A DNA stretch of 64,000 bases from Phallus indusiatus (lineage: Eukaryota > Basidiomycota > Agaricomycetes > Phallales > Phallaceae), in contig JAQFWX010000005.1 in NCBI GenBank assembly GCA_027605045.1, positions 744,001-808,000 on the forward strand, given 5' to 3'. Numbering within the stretch: the first letter of the stretch is position 1; the number at the start of each line of letters is the position of its first letter. Positions 13,105 through 27,012 of this stretch are shown here, one piece after another. Made by a program: the position numbers and the translations under genes. Under the pieces are notes generated by a model. The model did no database searches. It was given only the letters and a program-made list of their open reading frames with translations, and was not told where the DNA came from.

Positions 13105-13916
13105 ATTGTTGGTTGTAGGTATTTGTTCAACTCAGCTTGAAAGGTTACCCCACGAGATGCTTAATTTATAACAGACTGCGATTTTAATATCAATATTTCG
13201 AAGCTTGAACATCTCAAGTCAACAAAACCAACCAGGCGGAAGTTAATTGGCTTATCATGATAATGATATCCCGCTGGCAGGAGACACAATTGAGATTTTA
13301 AAGGACCTTCGCGACCGGTTGATCTGAAGCATACCGAAGTGCACCACGTAGCTGTCAATGGCTGCTGTCGAGGGTTCGCAAAACTTAACCGGGTCCGAAT
13401 TGTGAAGAGAGTAGCTGAATGAGATACCCTTTTTTTTCGGCGTGGTCGACTTTTTGGCGCAACTGATTCCTGAAGTCTTGATCTCAATTCGAAGATCGAA
13501 CAAGTTTGAATGTGATAATTGTACGATATTGAGATCAACTGGGCACGAGAATCGAAGTTTAGAGGAGTGGGTGATGATCGTATCAGTGATCTAAATAGGT
13601 TTAAGCTCTGGAGCACGTGCCCCTTGAATTTGGACGTCTCCAGAGCGCTCTTCGAAAGTTTTTCTTTTCTTTGTAAATTGAGCATGTGAGCATAACGGGT
13701 TCTAGAAATCAAAATCCTCCTCTCCTAGTAGCTTCAAATGCACTAGTTCGGGAATCGCAGCTCAAATGCCCGGACTCAAAATTCCTGACACTGATTGATT
13801 GAATCTCGAAGTTCGAGGTTCTTGAAAATAGCTTTACCCCTAATCGATCGAGTTGAGACGTTCTTTTTTGTCAGAGCCTATTGTCTTCATGTCCATAACC
13901 GTAGTCGTTGGGCCGA
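13105..13916. other. Spacer between DUF6533 copies A and B
   Basis: Promoter region of copy A and the left flank of the duplicated unit. A 183-codon open frame on the minus strand (13161-13712) has no recognisable domain and is basic and low in sequence structure; I treat it as chance. Nothing else was recognised. Confidence 0.45.
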
Positions 13917-16587
13917 CATATTACAATTCACACTCAGGCTGCGGTGACAGAGCACTCTGTAGATCAGGTTACAATCACTGAAAAGTAATTGCCTTGATGT
14001 TTTACAACTTCTATTTTACATCTGCATTATTAAATTTGATCGAAGTGTGTAATTATGATAGACCTCTCGGGTTCCTCGGGCCTTTGCCAAATATCATTGT
14101 CATCGCCGGTCTCGCTACTAGCGTAGTAGGTCCCTAGGTTCTCAAAGTCCCGTTGAAGACTTGGACCTGAGGTACTATTTCCGGTATCTCCAAGGTACCT
14201 GTTATTATCGGATCCTTTGATATCGTTGTCTCCCAATTCAATTCTTATGCCCGTCTCAATGTCCCGAATCGCGGCTCGAAATGTAGACAGCTCTACTCGG
14301 TTTGATGGCTCCTCTGGCTCAGCGCAGTACCTACTTCTTAATTGAAAAATGAATCGACCGAGAATGATAGGCGATAATCTGGAGAAAGTATGTTTAGTTG
14401 TATGGCTCCGCACTTTGTAGTAAACATACGCCATTCCCAATGGCTGATCAACTCCTGCGATCGATGGCTAAAGTTATTTAGTTGTTATGATGCTGAGAGC
14501 GGGCAATCTTAGCATATACATACTCTAGCGAACTTTACAAATTTCAGTACACGTCATTAATTGAATTGATGTCTCACTTTGTACACACAAGCATCAGCGG
14601 TCGACCAAGCAGCGAGCAATCTGTGTGAATATGGTATTGGTCTGTGCTCGTCCGGGTATATGAGCGGATGCAAACTTACAGGAATCGGAATACCCCTAAT
14701 AAGGTTTCGTAAATTTCAAATTTTAACATATAAAAATAATCGGGCACCTTGACGAATAAAAAGGTTGATGAGGGATCCGGGTGAACCCTCAGATCTCAGG
14801 GAAAAAGTGCGTCGAGACAAGCCACGGAAGGCCCACGCATGATAAAGAGTGACAACAAGGATACCAAGGTCGAAAAAGATGAGAGACACTCCAATAACGA
14901 CACCTTCCTATTTTTGAAGCTAAACAATCAAAAACAAGTAATTGAAATTTTACCCCTGACAGCACAAGTTGTGTGAGGATCACTGTAAAACGAAGAAAGT
15001 TCACATACATAAGAGAAGTCCAACTTCCTTGAACTGTACTACATTTCCACCAACGAAACAGCCCCTTTACGGCGTGATCAAAATTATTTAGGACAAAAAG
15101 AGGAAATTTCCTACGAAAGCGGAGCCTACAATTACTACATATGCAAATCCCAGCAAAACCATTACCTTTTTATTATGAGGAGCAATAGCATATGCACGTC
15201 CCAATAATAAACCTTTGATTAATGAGTTGTGTGTGTTGGACCAAAGCAGTGGGTAGAAAACTGAACCTTGAACACCGATTGCTCCAAATCCGGAACATAA
15301 ATCCTGCACAAAGCGTAAACTGTTGCATGCCCCTGGACTAACAAAACAAATATTAACGCAGTGGATAAATATGTTTATACACGTAAGTACCTTATGAAAT
15401 GTGGTAGCGCGGCATTCTGGAATGCTATGGAAGCAAGACTTCCCAGAGCTCCAAATTGTCCACAGATGTACAAAATGACAACAATATTAGAACGTCGACC
15501 CTTGATATACTCTATGCCGTGAGGGACAATTAATATGGTGTCATAGACGATAAGAGCTGTCTCGATGCATTAATAAAAAAAACACCGCTGCCTTGAACAT
15601 AGTATGCTATTGACTTGGAAATCTCACCCAAGGCTGCAAATGAGACGTAGTTGTATGCTATGCTAAAACTACTTTTCAAGAATAAACCTCCTTTTATAAT
15701 AGAAGACTTACAAGTCTTGTTCCGCTTGCACCGTTGGTATAATGTTAGGTTGGGGAGAAAAAGTATCCATCGCCTGTAAGGAGCTTTTCCTGGGTGTTAT
15801 ATATCCATAACTCGAGGGTTACGAGAGTGCCCAAAAATGTACTCAACTGTCAGGCTTGAAGGGCGCTACATCACATCCATTAGAAGACAGGACAGGCCAC
15901 AGCATCAGAATAATTGTTTCATGCTTCTCATCCTGAACCATGGTAATTTACGGTGGAAACTGGAATGCAGTGAACTCGCCGCCTCGTGCATTGGTTTGTC
16001 TTCGTTGAATGAACCCTGTCTCAAACTCGTCGTCAATTCTAAATGCAGGACTGAAAAAGAGATGTAAGGCTGTGAAAATAGCAGCTGAAAAAGATCCCCT
16101 GTTTTGATGAAGTTGGTTTCCAATCTTCCAAACTGCCTTGTGCCCAATGGATAAGATAAATTTACTGTGGTATCACCAAATATGAGTGACTGCGATCATT
16201 TGTATTGAGATCTTGAGATTTTCTTAGTTGATTCTGGCGCTGAAATCCAAGCGTTTGTTCGAATTCGGAAGCTAGCGCTTCAAATTCTCTTCCCGCCAAC
16301 GGATTGCAAACACCGCACTTGACTCTAATGTTATAGATGTTCAATCTCTTTTAGCTCAATGTCTATACGCCGTCGCTCTCAATTGTTATCCAACAGTCTG
16401 GTATTTCAATTTCTGTATTATGATTTATCTATTGGTTACATAAGGTCCTCACTTAACCACACTCTGTTTTCCGCTCAGTATGTACATCAAGGACAAGTGG
16501 ATACCACGAAAGTTGGTACTAGAAGGATTTGAGTCATGATATGTATAAGCACATGAGGGTAATATAAAACTAAAATGGTCCGAAAGT
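13917..16587. repeat. Segmental duplication, unit 1 (contains DUF6533 copy B)
   Basis: This segment of about 2.67 kb is matched in the same orientation by 18937-21550. The left edge begins with ttacaattcacact; the right edge ends with tccgaaagt. Identity is high through the coding exons, the introns and about 800 bases upstream of the gene, with scattered substitutions and small indels. Such even similarity points to a recent duplication rather than selection on the protein. The upstream part (15771-16587) carries broken minus-strand frames with stretches such as NPLAGREFEALASEFEQ, which could be a remnant of another gene or chance. Confidence 0.85.
14030..15770 (-). CDS. DUF6533-type seven-helix membrane protein, copy B
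   Basis: Start ATG at 15770 (MDTFSPQPNIIPTVQAEQD), stop TAA at 14030. The first short exons give YNYVSFAAL and ALIVYDTILIVPHGIEYIKG, which is the DUF6533 signature. Next come NIVVILYICGQFGALGSLAS, ACNSLRFVQDLCSGFGAIGV, LLLGRAYAIAPHNKK and VMVLLGFAYVVIVGSAFVGN, so seven membrane helices are plausible. The tail begins LSPIILGRFIFQLRSRY and contains FRAAIRDIETGIRIELGDND, then an acidic end. The intron after GVQG sits at the same place as in copy A, which supports common descent. Function is unknown; a receptor-like role is inference from topology only. All exons I could trace stay in frame. Confidence 0.75.
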
Positions 16588-16822
16588 TGAGATTCCCTTG
16601 CAAACAGCAAGGGCTCTCCATCCCGTTCAAATTGCTTCCATCTGCATGTTGCTTGTTCCTATTTTTATTTGTTGCGCGGTCCTTCTTTTCTCACGTGAAG
16701 TGATACACTTCTAATGTTCTATCTCACTGCTGATTCCGCATTCCAACTTTCTAATAATACTAATACATTGAATTTGTGCAAATATTCGTCCATTGGTTCA
16801 GTAAATAAAGTTGCAATTTATA
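16588..16822. other. Spacer between duplication unit 1 and the TIR element
   Basis: AT-rich sequence without a coding frame. It ends in the TA dinucleotide (16821-16822) that flanks the inverted-repeat element and is repeated at 17644-17645. Confidence 0.4.
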
Positions 16823-16883
16823 ATAGTGTCACACGCGTGTCCGTAAGCGTCTAGCGACAGTCCATAAGCGTCATGTCACAGTC
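16823..16883 (+). repeat. Left terminal inverted repeat
   Basis: 61 bases beginning ATAGTGTCACACGCG and ending TCATGTCACAGTC. It pairs with 17583-17643 in inverted orientation. Beyond it, weaker inverted similarity may continue inward (blocks containing ctgaat, gtctcag and cgtcgc). Confidence 0.85.
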
Positions 16884-17582
16884 CTAAAAGGTCCTGCCCT
16901 TAAGCCATGTCCGTCCCTGAATTCAATTATTACGGTCTCAGTTCCCCGACAGTTCCCGTCGCTTTCTTAAACATGATTTGTCACATTTATCCAACCATTC
17001 CTGTCCCAACTTTGGATTTCTCAGCATCCTCTCGATGAATTTGGGTGATTCTGGAGTGAATGGATAGCTATCTATGAGTACAATCTAAGAAAATTATTTA
17101 TGAAGCTTCAATCATGTGATATCATCATCATTTTCTATGGATTTAATGTGAATACACATAAAGTCATAGATTTTATAGCACAGCACTCTTGGTTTCTTTT
17201 TTAAATGTATACTCTTCATTACATTTCTGAAAAATTCTACGGCCTTGTATCCATAAATATTGAGTTTTATGAAGCTTCATGTGAATTGAAAGCAATGGCC
17301 CTATTTGGAATGAGCGCCTAGATGAGTTTTGCCAAATCGCGCCAAGTCTCTATGAATAGACGCCGATTCATTGAAACGCGTCATCGTTATTGGCAACATT
17401 TTGCATCTGATCAGTTTTCATCAATGTGTTTCAGAAATAATTTATTTCAAGTCTAATAATAAATACAAGCATTTTCGTCTCCAAAAGACGGAAATTGCAG
17501 ATGTGGATGAGTGGGAAATTAAAGTTGCGACGCTCCGGGACAGCGTTCTAAGACCGCCTGAGACAAACGCTGGCAAGATTCA

Positions 17583-17643
17583 GACTGTGACATGACACTT
17601 ATGGACTGTCGCCAGACGCTCAAGGACACGCGTGTGACACTAT
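17583..17643 (-). repeat. Right terminal inverted repeat
   Basis: Reverse complement of the left terminal repeat with four mismatches: two in the CCGTAAGC/CCTTGAGC block, one in CTAG/CTGG and one in AAGCG/AAGTG. It is followed at once by TA at 17644-17645. Confidence 0.85.
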
Positions 17644-17649
17644 TATGCC

Positions 17650-18640
17650 ATGCAATAAAGTTTCTTCGAGTCCTCTTAGGAACCGCATGTTGTCCCTACT
17701 GGTAGATCTCGACAATGCCACGTATGCGTTGAAAGCGGTGATTCTTCCGCTGGGTGGTTTCGCTAGGTCGATTATAACGGGATTAACAGTTTGGCCTTGT
17801 GACTTATAGTCTGTGAACGCGTAAGTGGGTGTAACGGCAAACTATAGACGATTTATCCTAACCCCCGCCCCTGGACCCCCTTGCAGCCTAAAATCGTGCC
17901 CCTTCGAATCTGGATCTGTATTGCTGGCCAAAATTGACGCAAACCGTAATCCACTTCTTGGGCTTGATAGGCTACAAAAAATTTCAATTGGGAGTGTTGT
18001 CTTATTACACAGAAGGTGAAATAGAAAGTGTCCACGTACTCGTAAAATCAGTTGGTGACTCCATTAAACGAATCGAGGTCGTCACGGCTACATACAGCCC
18101 ATTGAATAGGATTCTAAACTTCCATTCAAGTGAGTTACAGTATTTTACAGCATGGTTGTATACTCACCGCCGCTGTAATGGATTTCGTTACGCAGACTCG
18201 TGCAGTGTCCTTGTTCCCAATCAGTACTCTGCAACAACGAGTATTCGTTTTGTGCAGATCAGGGATGGATCAACCAATCTTAGAGAAGTACTCACAGAGA
18301 CGTTTCAACGTGGAAAGTATGGTTTCGAAAGATGGAGTGCTCCCAGAGCTGTCGCTTCAGACAAGAAAGATTGGCAATAAACTTCGTTGGTTATTGAATT
18401 GGATCACATCATTCCCTTAGATTCCAAGATGTCATCGTCACCTTCGGAAGTTTTCAGAAATAGCTGAGGAATGGATGGAATCAGTCACTTCCTCCACTCC
18501 CACGACTGTATTTATGATCAAGGTGGCCAAGCACGTATTGTACAAGAAAGCGTCCGAAGGTGGCAATGTGACTTGTTCTCCTGAGATTAAAAAGTGGTTG
18601 GACGCAGTTCAGTCAGCAGAATATTTGCAAAGGTGAGCTG
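17650..18640 (+). pseudogene. Decayed or unrecognised coding fragment between the duplicated units
   Basis: Several short stretches on the plus strand look coding but cannot be joined into one clear gene. They are MLSLLVDLDNATYALKAVIL with LPLGGFARSIITG near 17690-17790, the frame FSVESM-like RRFNVESMVSKDGVLPELSL near 18300-18360, and IAEEWMESVTSSTPTTVFMI with KKASEGGNVTCSPEIKKWLD near 18460-18610. The frames shift between them and are interrupted by stops. I did not recognise the family. It could be a pseudogene remnant carried into the locus, or a real gene whose introns I failed to resolve. The fragment is present once, unlike the flanking units. Confidence 0.35.
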
Positions 18641-18936
18641 CGTTTCGGTTTGAATCAAATTTGATTACTCGACTATTCATAGCGAGGAATTTTTGGATAC
18701 TACAACAAAACACTTTGCTTGGTTGTAAATTGACCTCTTGTTGTAACATACCCGCTCAGGCAAAGATGATATACGATAGCATTGTTTACTTTGCAGTAAA
18801 GGGATTGAGGGGTTTAGAATGTTATATAATGCTTCCGACATAATGACAAATCCTAAGACGTTCTGTTTGCAAGGGTTTCCGAGTGGGGTGGCTGCGTGAC
18901 TGATCATATCAACGGCGATCTGAGTTTAAGCTTTCA

Positions 18937-21550
18937 ACATGTTACAATTCACACTGCGGTCACAGAGCACTTTGTAGATCAGGTTACAATCACTGAAAAG
19001 TAATTGCCTTGATGCTTTACAATTTCTATTTTACATGTGCATTATTGAATTTGATCGAAGCAGTGTGTAATTATGATAGACCTCTCGGGTTCCTCGGGCC
19101 TTTGCCAAATATCATTGTCATCGCCGGTCTCGCTACTAGCATAGTAGGTCCCTAAGTTCTCAAAGTTCCGTTGAAAACTTGGACCTGAGGTACTATTTCC
19201 GGTATCTCCAAGGTACCTGCTATTATCAGATCCTTTGATATCGTTGTCTCCCAATTCAATTCTTATACCCGTCTCAATGTCCCGAATCGCGGCTCGAAAT
19301 GTAGACAGCTCTACTCGGTTTGATGACTCCTCTGGCTCAGCGCAGTACCTACTTCTTAATTGAAAAATGAATCGACCAAGAATGATAGGTGATAATCTGG
19401 AGAAAGTATGTTTAGTTGTATGGCTCCGCACTTTGTAGTAAACATACGCTATTGCCAATGGTTGATCAACTCCTGCAATCGATGGCTAAAGTTCAAACAT
19501 AGTTGTTATGATGCTGAAAGCGCGCAATCTTAGCATATACATACCCTAGCGAACTTTACAATTTTCAGTACACGTCATTAATTGAATTGATGTCTTACCT
19601 TGTACACAAAAGCATCAGCGGTCGACCAAGCAGCAAGCAGCCTATGTAAATATGTGTTGGTCTATCATGCTCCTCCGGGTACTAGTATTAGCTGATGTAA
19701 GGATTTGAACTTACAGGAATCGGAATACCCCTAATAAGGTTTCGTTAGATTTTGAATTCAACATATAAATATAATCGGGCACCTTGACGAATAAAAAGGT
19801 CGGTGAGGGATCCAGCGTCGAGTGAACCCTCAGATCTCAGTGAGAAGGTTCGTCGAGACAAGCCCCGGAGAGCCCACACATGATAAAGAGTGACAACGAG
19901 AATACTGATGTCAAAGAAGATGAGAGAAGCTTCAATAATGACACCTTCCTATTTTTGAAGCTAAATGATCAAAAACAAGTAATTATAATTTTACCCCTGA
20001 CAACACAAGTTGTGTGAGGATCATTATAAAACAAAAAATGCTCACGTACATCAGAACAGGCAAGTTTCCTTCAACTGTACTACATTTCCAATAGCGAAAC
20101 AGTCCCTTTTACTATGTGATCAAAATTATTCAGGAAAAAAAAAGAGGAAATTTCCTACGAAAGTGGAGCCTATAGTTACTAAGTATATGAATCCCAGCAA
20201 AACCATTACCTTTTTATTATGAGGAGCAATAGCATATGCACGTCCCAATAATAAACCTTTGATTGAATAAATGAGTTATGTGTGTTGGACCAAAATAATA
20301 GGTGGTAAACTATACCTTCAACGCCAATTGCTGCAAATCCGGAACATAAATCCTGCACAAAGCGTAAACCATTGCATGCCCCGGGACTAACAAAACAAGT
20401 ATTAACGTAGTGTATAAGTATGTTTATACACATGAGCACCTTATGAAACGTGGCAGCGTGGCATTCTTGAATGCTGTAGAAGCAAGACTTCCCAGAGCTC
20501 CAAATTGTCCACAGATGTACAAAATGACAACAATATTAGAACGTCGACCCTTGATATACTCTATGCCGTGAGGGACGATTAATATGGTGTCATAGACGAT
20601 AAGAGCTGTCTCGATGCATTAATGAGCATAGTATGCTATTGATTTGGAAAGCTCACTCAAGGCTGCAAATGAGACGTAGTTGAATGCTATGCTAAAACTA
20701 TTTTTCAAGAATAAATCTCCTTTTATAATAGAAGACTTACAAGTCTTGTTCCGCTTGCACCGTTGGTATAATGTTAGGTTGGGGAGAAAAAGTATCCATC
20801 GCCTGTAAGGAGCTTTCCCTGGGTGTTATATATCCATAACTCGAGGGTTATGAGAGTGCCCAAAAATGTACTCAACTGTCAGGCTTGAAGGGCGCTACAT
20901 CACATTCATTAGAAGATAGCACCGGCCACAGCATCAGAATAATTGTTTTATGCTCCTCGTGCTTCACCATGGTAATTTACAGTGGAACTGAAATGCAGTG
21001 AACTCGCCGCCTCGTGCATTGGTTTGTCTTTGCTGAATAAACCCTGTCTCAAACTTGTCGTCAATTCTAAATGCAGGACTGAAAAAGAGACGTAAGGCTG
21101 TGAAAATAGCAACTGATAAAGATCCTCTGTTTTGATGGAGTTGGTTTCCAATCTTCCAAACTGTCTTGTACCCAATGGACAAGATAAATTGACCGTGGCA
21201 TCACCAAATATAAATCACTGCGATCATTTGTATATGTCTGGAGATTTTCGTAGTTGATTAGGAAGCTAGCGCGGCGCTGGCGACCCAGTGAGCGCTTCAA
21301 ATTCTCTTCCAGCCAACGGATTGCAAGCACCGCACTTCAACAGTCTGATATTTGTTCATTTCAATTTCTGTATTATGATTTATCTATTGGGTAAGGTCCT
21401 CACTTAACCACACTTTGTTTTCCGCTCAGTATGTATGTACATCAAGGACAAGTGGATACCACGAAAGTTGGTACTAGAGGAATTCGAGCCATGATGTATA
21501 TAAGCACAAGGGTAATGTAAAACTCGGGATTAGAAAAGTAGTCCGAAAGT
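18937..21550. repeat. Segmental duplication, unit 2 (contains DUF6533 copy C)
   Basis: Direct-orientation copy of 13917-16587, about 2.61 kb long. It starts at ttacaattcacact and ends at tccgaaagt. Small differences include indels in introns and loss of some bases in the distal upstream part (near 21250-21350). It abuts the 3' end of GFA1. Confidence 0.85.
19042..20799 (-). CDS. DUF6533-type seven-helix membrane protein, copy C
   Basis: Near-identical to copy B: start ATG at 20799 with the same N-terminus, stop at 19042. Exons again give YVSFAAL, LIVYDTILIVPHGIEYIKG, ICGQFGALGSLAS, ACNGLRFVQDLCSGFAAIGV and the tail FRAAIRDIETGIRIELGDND. Differences from B are conservative (for example GAIGV to AAIGV and a short C-terminal change to THCFDQIQ). 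The intron positions match copy B. The frame looks open along the exons I could trace, so it is probably still a gene rather than a pseudogene. Role unknown, as for A and B. Confidence 0.73.
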
Positions 21551-21645
21551 AAAAAAAAGGTCCACATATTTCTACAATAACGATGTCGAAAGGATTGATT
21601 TAGCGGATCGAGGTTCATCGATGCTCAGGTGGTATTATTAACATT

Positions 21646-23993
<2,348 letters not shown>

Positions 23994-24102
23994 GATGAAA
24001 ACAACGATAGAGAGAAGATGGTGTGTAAAGAGACGGAAATGTGAAAGTTAGTTAGAGAGCGCAAGATGTTGGAGGAGAAGAAGGGTCGATCTGAACCAGG
24101 TC

Positions 24103-24110
24103 AATTTATA
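24103..24110 (-). promoter_or_regulatory. TATA-like element upstream of GFA1
   Basis: On the minus strand the sequence reads TATAAATT about 110 bases upstream of the GFA1 start codon, a plausible core-promoter position for a highly expressed fungal gene. Position and match are the only support. Confidence 0.4.
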
Positions 24111-24338
24111 GCGCTCCGAGGTAAAAAAAATTTACATGTTACATGTCTCTAGGCCTGGTTTCTTACGAATAAACTTTATGTTATACACACTGTTGCCTTG
24201 CCTTTTCGCCGGAAACTGATGGAACCGTTTGTCGAGGCGATGAATTGAAATAGATTTATCAGCGCACGGTACGTGCGGCCTGTTTCGCTAAGAAGTAACT
24301 ATGTAGTAGGGTTTGCACCGAACCCGGAGGAAAGCAAG

Positions 24339-27012
24339 GTCGGCCTATAGTTGATACATATATTATTAGACACTGCCTTTTCTTGTGGACATACATATCA
24401 GGAAGGACAAAACAAGCTGTGCAACGTGCGTTTTCGAAATATCTATCTTTGTTTTTTGATGAAAACAAAGGGTACATACGTACAGTATCACCCTAACGGC
24501 GGTTACTGACACCCTTAAATCAGCCTCAGCTCCGACGTGATTCATTGTGCCAGCGCTTCAACTACAGGCCAGCCGGTCGAAAAGTTAAGGCTGTTCAAGC
24601 CAAGCTAGAAGCAATAAGTACGTATAAAAACTGTTCAATATTGGCAACGACTAACGAAGATTCCTGTAGGTGTCATGTAATCTATAGTACAACACAGATA
24701 TGAGCGGTATTCCGCGAATTGAGCCTGTAATACTCACGGTAGACCAAAATGATGTCACTTTTGTCTTTGAAAACTGACTGTCCACCGGGTCCAAAGATCT
24801 ATCAAGTATGTAAGAGGTGAGTATTTTTCAACCAGTATCGAGCTCTCTGAACTTACCGAGTCATGGCCACCAAGGATCAGAGAACCTGGAAAGTTGAGGG
24901 AGCATAAAGTCTCATATCATGATAATGCATAGCACCCACCCCCTCCATTCAAAGCGTCAACTCCATCCTGATCAACAAACGGCCCGGAAGCTCTAGACAC
25001 CACAACCATCATGATGCTGATCAGCAAGCGGTCATAAAGAGTGTGGGCGCAACAAGTGCCACGTACGATGTTGATCGAACGACACGAATATTATACGTGC
25101 TATTCACACCCGCGCAGCAAAAATCCCAGGACGTGAAGAGGTAATAAAACCCTCCAACTTGATACAGGTACGGCGCCTCAATTGCGCCATTGTCCGCCGT
25201 TCGTTCCGCCAATGACGTTAAAGAAGGATTCGCGAAAAAACCATCATTCGGAATCAATGTCGCCCTGAAAAAATACATTGTCATCAAGTATTTTTTTCTA
25301 ATCATTTCGCCAAGAATAGTTACTGTTTAATTCCAGTCCAAGAAGAACCAAAAGTGAGACGCCAATCTTCTTGATCGTCTGATATTGTTACATATGAATT
25401 CAAATATTAAACAAATGAGATCATTTACGAATCTCACCTATGAAAAGGCTTGAAATTTTATGTTTGTGAGTTGTTCTTCTCATATGAGCGGATGAGCTTA
25501 CTTGGGATCAATAGCCTACCGACATGTCTTTACTATGGTCTCGATTGAAATAGAAAACACTGAAAACTTACGTTATAGTTGTCCTTTGACGAGGTTGAGG
25601 TCACCAACCCTTCGTTAGACCAACTCCCTATAAAGACAACGAAATTTATCTCACGGCCGCCATTTACTTTGATTCGTTTTCATCAAGAACATACCCGGAA
25701 GACCCGTCTTTGATTTTGCCAGGAATATACCCGAATGCCGGGAGCCGGAACGTGAGGCTGCATAGTAAACCTATGACAGCCAGTGAGCGGGATTGCCTTT
25801 GCTGTTCCAAATTATAGCATATACCCAAAATTCGCCATTTATAAAGTGACAGTCAGGAGCCCAAATTATACCGTTGGTCGTATTCGTGAAGTTGTTTGTC
25901 CATACATCTTCGCCGGGAGCCCACATTTTGCCGATGGAGGTCCATTCCTTTCTATCTTCTGAAGTTATTATCCCAATGCCAACACTATATTTACCATCAA
26001 CGTCAAGTTCTCCCAGTTACACTAACATTCATCTTGGAGGGATCAGACTTACGCTGTCGCTGTTATCGAGTAAGCAGGAATAGAGTCTGAGAATGTTCAG
26101 CCGACTCACTAAACAGATCGAAGGATCACGTACTGACGTTGAGCCAGTAACATTTGCTGGAGGAGGCCAATTCTGTGCATATGCAAGCAAGGCGAAAGAA
26201 AGTAAAAGAAATTGAAACTTCATTTGCGAAAAATTGAATATTGGAAAGGAGCCCTTTTCTCGGGTGGTTACATATAGGTTAGTTCAGTGCAGCCTGACTA
26301 CAGGCGGTGCCTTGGTTTTGACGATATCTGAATTACCCAGTGCCATGGCCAGCTTTGGAGCCAAAATTAAGATGACAGCTAAGTCTCCAAAGCCCACCTT
26401 CGCTTGTTAATTAACAATATCAAAGAAGAGAAGGGATTGCGGTTATCGGAAGAAGTGTCACTCGCTCGTAGGCTGAGTTGAGGACCAATCTCAGGTGAGA
26501 CGACGCTGAGCTCCGAGCTCATGCATTATTGTCCCTACGGGTAATGCGAGTCTTCTATGAGCTATTTGAAACAGCCTTACGAGAAAATGCAGAGTCGGCA
26601 AGCTTTAGGCCAATCCCACTACAACATTGTAAAAAGCTCCTTCGTCGAAGCTTCATCCGAGAATTCAAAAAAGGATGTATGTATCTCCTGTCAGGCGGTC
26701 CGTGGAGACACGTCAATATTCATACCGATGACCACCCAAGCTCGGCCCAGGTATATGCTTGTCGTGATCACAGTACTCCCGGAGGTTTCTATGTGGGGGA
26801 ACGATGCAATTTTAACTTGATTTCAAGAATGTAATAACTTCTTCGTTTCGGTTCGCGTCGGTCCTTTTGTTCTTGAAGATCCTTTGTTGCGTAATGGATC
26901 ATTACATGACGCGTCAATGGCCTTGCCGAGCGAAACGAGCATTTCAGGTGTGTCATAACGTGATCTTTAGCAGTAAGTCCCTGTCATATTATGTCTATGA
27001 ACGCGAAGCTCA
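24339..27012. repeat. Tandem duplication, unit 1 (GH43 copy 1)
   Basis: This segment is followed directly by a diverged copy at 27013-29620. Shared landmarks are gtcggc..at followed by gccttttcttg at the left end, the whole GH43 gene, and the upstream stretch with ggagacacgtcaata and ggtttct..atg near 26700-26790 and 29460-29560. A conserved tatgaacg.gaagctc block at the junction (about 26996) recurs near 29938, supporting head-to-tail duplication. Divergence is clearly greater than in the DUF6533 pair. Confidence 0.75.
24543..26223 (-). CDS. Secreted GH43 arabinanase-like glycosidase, copy 1
   Basis: Family 43 glycoside hydrolase, most like fungal endo-1,5-alpha-L-arabinanases that cut arabinan side chains of pectin. 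Start ATG at 26223 opens a signal peptide (MKFQFLLLSFALLAYAQ). Blade motifs: VRDPSICL with the predicted catalytic base Asp, GIGIITSEDRKEWTSIGKMW, IIWAPDCHFINGEFW, VYYAASRSGSRHSGIFLAKS, AIDPK with the modulating Asp, ADNGAIEAPYLYQ with the acid Glu, FYYLFTSWDFCC, and GPGGQSVFKDKSDIILVY. The last exon reads GLNSLNFSTGWPVVEALAQ with TGA at 24543. Compared with copy 2, 28 bases of the first exon encoding DEKGKYWLFS are missing, so the first blade lacks a strand. A frame can still be found through the following intron region, but activity is doubtful. Confidence 0.8.

Larger units (their letters stand above)
16823..17643. mobile_element. Non-autonomous DNA transposon with 61 bp terminal inverted repeats
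   Basis: The segment is bounded by inverted repeats of 61 bases that differ at only four positions, and it is flanked on both sides by TA. Outer ends read ATAGTGTCACACGCGTGTCC on the left and the reverse complement on the right. The interior of about 700 bases is AT-rich, has no transposase-like frame and repeats the short motif tatgaagcttca near 17100 and 17269. TA flanks are what Tc1/mariner-type transposases leave, so a mobilised non-autonomous relative (MITE-like) is the simplest reading. The superfamily is inferred from the dinucleotide only and could be wrong. It lies between the two copies of the DUF6533 duplication. Confidence 0.8.

Noticed and set aside
13161..13712. Minus-strand frame of 183 codons
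   Set aside because: Basic, no domain, no splice partners and no paralogue in the neighbouring units.
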